A stretch of DNA of 56,601 nucleotides from DAOTTY01 sp034437575 (lineage in GTDB: Bacteria; Chloroflexota; Anaerolineae; Aggregatilineales; Phototrophicaceae), in NCBI GenBank assembly GCA_034437575.1, contig DAOTTY010000114.1, forward strand, positions 1 through 56,601, read 5' to 3'. Made by a program: the position numbers and the translations under genes. Within the stretch, counting starts at the first letter, position 1; every line of letters starts with the position of its first letter. Under the pieces are notes generated by a model that saw only the letters and a list, made by a program, of their open reading frames with translations, was not told the DNA's origin and did no database searches. Positions 52,348-56,601 of the stretch are shown one piece after another.

Positions 52348-53055
52348 TTAGGATGAGGTGCCTGTAGGGTTGGTATCGTCAAGGGTGCGGGGCGGCTCTG
52401 GCATGGTGGGGGCCGCGAAGCCCGGCTGTGCAGCCCCCATTGGGTCGCGGTTTTGTACAGAATCAGGGCTGAAGGTCACCGGGCGTGGGTTGCCGCGCCG
52501 CGAGCCAATCCCGTAAACCAGAAAGCCCACAATCAACACGATAACCATCACCACCGCAGAGGCTACCGTCGCCGCAATCACACGAGCGGGCGTGAGGCCC
52601 GGCCCACTGTCGCCCCCACTGGCAGGCTGCGTCACACCAGCAGTCGAGGCGGTGTTACTCAAGCGGCGGGCACCAAACTCGACAATCGTCGGTGAGGTGC
52701 TTTGCACCGCTTTGGTCACCAGCCTATCTGACGTAGCAATGTAGTCTGCACTGCTCACCAGCACGGAATAGCTGCCTTCGCGCAGGTTGTAAAAGCACAC
52801 AATCCCCTGCGAGGCATTCGGAGAGCGGTCCAGCAGGGCACTCCCCACAATAATGCCAGACTGATCCAGCAGTTCAACGCTGATGCCCCGCGTAACGAGG
52901 CGCTCACTTTCAGAGTCAAACACCGTGTTGGAGTTGGTGTCCTCGTAACTGCGGACGCAAAACTGCCCACCGCTCCCCTGTGCGAAAGCGTTGGATACAG
53001 TGAACACTGCCAGGATGCCCCCGGCGATAACAGAAACAGGCAGATACCGTCGCAT
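52348..53055 (-). CDS. Membrane-anchored SdrD-B-like domain protein
   Basis: The ATG at 53055 (AAGG ten bases upstream) gives 235 residues; a longer frame overlaps the preceding gene. A signal peptide ends near SNAFAQ. It is followed by an SdrD-B/Cna-B-like domain (about 32-125) opening FCVRSYEDTNSNTVFDSESERL, whose Asp/Asn/Glu spacing suits calcium binding. A linker, then a membrane span (about 152-180, AATVASAVVMVIVLIVGFLV), and a hydrophilic cytoplasmic tail follow. The C-terminal half of the upstream protein is built the same way. It lies ten bases after that gene's stop and should be co-transcribed. Confidence 0.8.
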   Translation of the reverse strand: MRRYLPVSVIAGGILAVFTVSNAFAQGSGGQFCVRSYEDTNSNTVFDSESERLVTRGISVELLDQSGIIVGSALLDRSPNASQGIVCFYNLREGSYSVLVSSADYIATSDRLVTKAVQSTSPTIVEFGARRLSNTASTAGVTQPASGGDSGPGLTPARVIAATVASAVVMVIVLIVGFLVYGIGSRRGNPRPVTFSPDSVQNRDPMGAAQPGFAAPTMPEPPRTLDDTNPTGTSS

Positions 53056-53065
53056 ATCCGTCGCC

Positions 53066-54982
53066 TTACTGCGAACGCCGCAGCAGGATCGTCGCGCCGA
53101 TGCCGGCAACCACCACCACCCCGGCTAACGCCGCCACCACAATACCACTGATGGCCACAATGTTCTCGCTGAACAGGTTGGCCCCGGTTGCCGGGGCGAC
53201 TTCATCGGCGGAGTTGCCCAGTTCTTCAGCCGCATCTGGCGGGGCGGCTGCCACCTGCACACCCTGCGCCGCACCAAACTCAATGTTCAGCGACGTGCCA
53301 GACGTGAGCGGGATGCTAAGCCGGGTGGGGGTGGTCATGCCGTAGCCCGTCGGCGGCGTCATGGCCGCGATGTAATTGCCCGGTGCCAACTCACTGATGC
53401 AGTGCGGTTCGTTTTGGCCATCAGTCGTGTAGGTCGCCACAGTTGCGCCGTCCTGGCTGATGTCTACCGCACCGCCACTGAGCAGGCTCTCGTTGTCCTC
53501 AAACAGCCGGTTCTGGTTCAAGTCCTCAAACAGCGACACACACACCGATGCTGTAGACGCTGTAATATCCACAGAGGCGAGTTCGTTGGCTTCGGTTGGG
53601 GTGGGGGCTGGCGTGGCTTCGCTGGCCTGGGCCATCTCTGCCTCTGCCTCTTCCACTGCCATGTTGTCTGCTGTACCCGCACTCATCGCCGCATTCGCTG
53701 GCGCGGCGGCACTGCTATCGGATGCCCCACCACGATTGCCAAATATCCCGCGCACCGAGCCAATAATGCTGCCCCCTTCAGTCGTCCCCCTCTCGGCTTC
53801 GGCATCTGCTGCGCCGGACGCATCCGCTACGGCAACCGCACCTTCAGCCTCGTTGTCACTCTCGGCTGTGTCCTCGTCTGCGTCCTCAGCGCCAGGGATT
53901 GGGGCGACTTCTTCGGTAACGGACAGGTCAGCGTCTTCTGCCACGACCCCACCTGGAATCGGCGTGGGGTCTTCGGTGCTTTCTTCGCGTTCCTCGTCGC
54001 CGTTGTCATCATCATCGTCATCGTCAGTTTCGCTCACCTCGCGGATGGTGAGACGTTGGCCAATTTGAATGAAGCGGGCGCTTTGTAGGTTGGGGTTCAG
54101 TGCCAAAATTTCATTGCGGCTTGTGCCGTAGGCCACTGCGATGCTGTCAATTGTTTCACCTTCGCGCACGGTATGCACAATGGAGCCGTCGCCCCTTGCC
54201 GATTGGGCGCTTACAAATGGCACCACATTAGGCGGTGGCGCGGGGGCCTGGACTTGCTGGCCGCCGTCGTCATCATCGTCATCACCGTCACCTTCGTCGC
54301 CGTCACCTTCAGCATTCGAGCCACCACTGCCGCCGATTGTGAGTTCCGCGTCATCCCAGTAGACCATATTGCGGTTCGTGGGTGCCCCCTGTGTGGCATA
54401 CAGGAACACCGTCACCGCCCCACCCGTGGCGGTGACTTCTACCGACTGAGCTTTCCAGGTGTCGTGCGGGCGGGTCCAGGATGACCAGATAATATCACCG
54501 GAGTTGGGGTCATTACCGCCATTGGGGTCAATGCCGATGCGCGTTTCTGAACCGAATTCCGCAGTAGAGGCACACTTGACGGCATCACCAAAATTGCATG
54601 ACTGCACATAGGATTTTGCCTCTGCACGCAGGGCTGTACCGGGTGCCACACTAGCAGATTGGAACAGCGCGGCGTTAAACTGGATATAACCGCCGTCTAT
54701 GTTAGCCGCATAGCGGCCAGACGCGGGTTGTGGTTCGGGGCCAGCATGGGGGAAGGCGTACACTTTATCACCACGATTGTAGAACTGGCCTTCCGCAATT
54801 TCCCCCTGGCCCAACCAGATGTCCCAGCCTTGCGGGACGGTCAGGTTGCCACGGCCCTTCCCCTGGTACGGGGCCTCGTCTTCTTCCATGCTGCCGTTTG
54901 TTAGCAGGTTATCCTGGGCCTGCGCGGGCAAAACCGCCACTGCCAAGATAAATACCAATGCCATAAACCATACTTGACGCAT
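53066..54982 (-). CDS. Composite surface protein: jelly-roll, LysM, SdrD-B-like domain and membrane anchor
   Basis: The 638-residue protein has a signal peptide ending PAQAQ. A jelly-roll-like domain (about 25-220) follows, with NLLTNGSMEE, PQGWDIWLGQG and VTVFLYATQGAP. An Asp-rich linker leads to a LysM (SIVHTVREGETIDSIAVAYG), then a second Asp/Glu-rich and a long Ala/Glu-rich linker. An SdrD-B-like domain (VCVSLFEDLNQNRLFEDNESLL) precedes a C-terminal span (NIVAISGIVVAALAGVVVVAG) and LRRSQ. Its first half matches the protein upstream (55073-56107), and its second half matches the protein downstream (52348-53055). GGAG lies 11 bases before the ATG. Confidence 0.85.
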   Translation of the reverse strand: MRQVWFMALVFILAVAVLPAQAQDNLLTNGSMEEDEAPYQGKGRGNLTVPQGWDIWLGQGEIAEGQFYNRGDKVYAFPHAGPEPQPASGRYAANIDGGYIQFNAALFQSASVAPGTALRAEAKSYVQSCNFGDAVKCASTAEFGSETRIGIDPNGGNDPNSGDIIWSSWTRPHDTWKAQSVEVTATGGAVTVFLYATQGAPTNRNMVYWDDAELTIGGSGGSNAEGDGDEGDGDDDDDDGGQQVQAPAPPPNVVPFVSAQSARGDGSIVHTVREGETIDSIAVAYGTSRNEILALNPNLQSARFIQIGQRLTIREVSETDDDDDDDNGDEEREESTEDPTPIPGGVVAEDADLSVTEEVAPIPGAEDADEDTAESDNEAEGAVAVADASGAADAEAERGTTEGGSIIGSVRGIFGNRGGASDSSAAAPANAAMSAGTADNMAVEEAEAEMAQASEATPAPTPTEANELASVDITASTASVCVSLFEDLNQNRLFEDNESLLSGGAVDISQDGATVATYTTDGQNEPHCISELAPGNYIAAMTPPTGYGMTTPTRLSIPLTSGTSLNIEFGAAQGVQVAAAPPDAAEELGNSADEVAPATGANLFSENIVAISGIVVAALAGVVVVAGIGATILLRRSQ

Positions 54983-55072
54983 TGCGTGTAATGCTCCAAC
55001 TACTTTAATGATTGCCGCGCTATTCTAACAGACGGCCTAACTTAGTCAATAGGACTGGCCGCGATGTTCATG

Positions 55073-56107
55073 CTAGGGGGCCTCTCGGATGAGGATTTCT
55101 TGCCCGGCGAAAATAAAGCGAATGCTGCCAAATTCCGGGTTGAGTGCCAGCAGGTCGTCGCGGGTCATGCCATAGGCATAGGCAATCGCGTCGAAGGTTT
55201 CGCCCGCTTTCACGGTATGCACGATAGAGCCGTCTTCTTCGGGGGCCTGCGGCACCACAAATGAAGCAAACGGTTGTACGGGCACGGGCGGCGGTGCAAA
55301 CGCAGTCGCAGCGGGCAGCGGCGTGGGCGGCATAAAACCGGGCGGCAGCGGTGTCGGCAGGATGTCCTCGGTGATGGGCGTTACCGGAATGACCAGCGGC
55401 GATGTGACCGGACTGATGCTGCTGCCGGGCGGTGCCTCGGTACGCTCCCCAACGAACGTCATGCGGGCGTCATCCCAATAGACGAAATTATGCATTTGCG
55501 GCGAGTCCTGCGTGGCATACAGGAACACCGTCACGCGGTCACTGGCAGCGGTAGCTTCTACAGCTTGCCGCCCCCAGATGTCGTGTGGCGTAATCCACAC
55601 CGACCACACAATTGACGGGGCGTTGGCGTCTGTGCCGCCCATCGGGTCAATGCCGATGCGGGTGCGGGCACCCGATGCCGGGTCGCTGGCACACTGGCCG
55701 GGTTCGTTATCTTCGGTGGTGCAGGCATGAACCCACGCCGCCGCCTCCGCTCGCACGCGCGTCCCGGCATTTACGTTAAGTACGGACTGGTAAAGCGCCG
55801 CTGTAAAGTGAATGTAGCCGCCATGAACGTTGGCGCTATAGGTGCCTTCAACCGGGTTGGGGCCGGGGGCCGTGTGCGGGTATGCTCGCACCTCATCGCC
55901 CCGGTTGTAATACTGTGATGTGTCGCCCTGGGCCAGCCAGATGCTCCACCCTGCGGGCACGTTCAGGTCGCTGCGGCCTTTACCCAGGTACGGGCCATAG
56001 GCACCTTCTTCCAGGCCACCGTTAACCAGGACGTTCATTTCTTGTGCTTGCACGGGGAAGCTGGCCAACAAGACCGCTATCACCCCGATCAACCCTACTC
56101 GGCGCAT
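55073..56107 (-). CDS. Secreted jelly-roll and LysM protein
   Basis: The 344-residue protein starts MRRVGLIGVIAVLL with a signal ending FPVQAQ. A carbohydrate-binding-like jelly-roll (about 25-215; NVLVNGGLEE, PAGWSIWLAQG, VTVFLYATQDSP, VYWDDARM) is followed by a Pro/Thr/Ala-rich linker and a C-terminal LysM (SIVHTVKAGETFDAIAYAYG). It is closely similar to the first half of the next protein downstream. Four cysteines in the jelly-roll pair with equivalent positions there. GGAG lies seven bases before the ATG. It should bind the cell wall through LysM and a sugar or other ligand through the jelly-roll. Confidence 0.85.
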   Translation of the reverse strand: MRRVGLIGVIAVLLASFPVQAQEMNVLVNGGLEEGAYGPYLGKGRSDLNVPAGWSIWLAQGDTSQYYNRGDEVRAYPHTAPGPNPVEGTYSANVHGGYIHFTAALYQSVLNVNAGTRVRAEAAAWVHACTTEDNEPGQCASDPASGARTRIGIDPMGGTDANAPSIVWSVWITPHDIWGRQAVEATAASDRVTVFLYATQDSPQMHNFVYWDDARMTFVGERTEAPPGSSISPVTSPLVIPVTPITEDILPTPLPPGFMPPTPLPAATAFAPPPVPVQPFASFVVPQAPEEDGSIVHTVKAGETFDAIAYAYGMTRDDLLALNPEFGSIRFIFAGQEILIREAP

Positions 56108-56182
56108 GGTTCAACTCCGTGTGTATGAGTGCTGCCTGAGCGCGTCATTCTAGCACGGGTGCCGGGGGGCCAGTAGGTTGCG

Positions 56183-56601
56183 TCAGTTACTCCAGGCAAA
56201 CGGCGCTCCGCGATTTAGCCCGTTGAGGGTTGCAGCCACACGACCCGACTGCACATCAACCAGTTGCAGCGCGTCACGGGTATCTATCAGCAGGTGGTTG
56301 CCACCCGGTGCCAGGCTAAACACGGTTCCGTTAAGCCCCGTTGCTGTAAGGGTGCAGGTGCCGTTTTGCGTGCAGCCCAGGTCATTGATGACCTGCACCG
56401 TACCGTCTGCCCCTGTGAACGCTGCCGTATCGAGCGCGGCCATCGCTACCGTGTTGCCCGCAATCGGCCCAAGCTGCACCCGGTTTTGCGTACAATCGCC
56501 CGCACTGACGCAAGCGCTGGCCACGCTGTAAACCACATTCGCATCGGAGTAGAACAGCGCCCCGTTTGCACTGGTCGCCACATTACTGGCTGTTACGGGC
56601 A
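56183..56601 (-). CDS. C-terminal part of a beta-propeller-like protein
   Basis: The frame is open from the stop (56183) to the right edge of the window, so only the last 139 codons are seen. The internal GTG at 56581 is not a start. The text has repeating strands of WD40/YVTN-like type (TVAMAALDTAAFTGADGTVQVIND, LAPGGNHLLIDTRDALQLVDVQSGRVAATL), with cysteine pairs (SAGDCTQN, LGCTQNGTC) that suggest export. Function is not known. It is directly upstream of the jelly-roll/LysM genes, 75 bases away, on the same strand. Confidence 0.6.
   Translation of the reverse strand, partial: PVTASNVATSANGALFYSDANVVYSVASACVSAGDCTQNRVQLGPIAGNTVAMAALDTAAFTGADGTVQVINDLGCTQNGTCTLTATGLNGTVFSLAPGGNHLLIDTRDALQLVDVQSGRVAATLNGLNRGAPFAWSN

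Overview
The window holds about 46 protein genes packed at bacterial density on both strands. GC content looks like the high fifties. I see no rRNA, tRNA, CRISPR array, insertion sequence or prophage. The gene mix suggests a member of the Chloroflexota, probably Anaerolineae-like: YfhO- and GT39-type membrane proteins, many secreted Ala/Thr-rich coiled-coil and LysM proteins, a CofE-type F420 ligase, a CpXC protein, a MocR regulator, and palindromic intergenic repeats. This assignment is inference from gene content; no marker gene settles it.

Left part (1-17.6 kb). The end of a secreted protein is followed by a sugar isomerase-like TIM barrel, an AIM24-family protein, the helicase RecD2, and a 1055-residue fusion of serine hydroxymethyltransferase to the glycine-cleavage T-protein. 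Next is a three-gene minus-strand operon: a class-I amidotransferase, a YfhO-type membrane protein, and a membrane-anchored coiled-coil protein coupled to it by a GTGA overlap, closed by a clear intrinsic terminator. A P-loop NTPase coupled to a lipoprotein nuclease, a VanZ-like protein, D-aminoacyl-tRNA deacylase, a lipoprotein and two tandem LysE-type exporters complete this part.

Middle part (17.6-47.7 kb). Two tandem GT-C-like membrane proteins, CofE, an aminotransferase, and a HEAT-like protein with a membrane partner come first. An orphan OmpR-type regulator and a four-gene plus-strand operon follow (DM13 protein, methyltransferase, membrane protein, secreted PPC-domain protein). Then come a secreted glycoside hydrolase-like protein, a ROK protein-histidine kinase-CpXC group, MutS, a cytosolic helical-repeat protein, an FG-GAP-type protein, a GT39-like enzyme with a lipoprotein and a small HEAT protein, a secreted trypsin-like protease with a duplicated C-terminal domain, and a MocR-type regulator.

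Right part (47.7-56.6 kb). Eight consecutive minus-strand genes make a cell-surface block: two LysM proteins, a small Ala/Gly/Ser-rich exported protein with a good promoter, a membrane-anchored protein with 25-residue repeats, an SdrD-B-like membrane-anchored protein, two jelly-roll plus LysM proteins, and the end of a propeller-like protein. One of these (53066-54982) has the domains of its downstream neighbour and its upstream neighbour joined in one chain. That suggests the neighbours work as one envelope assembly. This block and the SHMT-GcvT fusion are the most interesting parts of the window. I did not find a recognisable new defence system.
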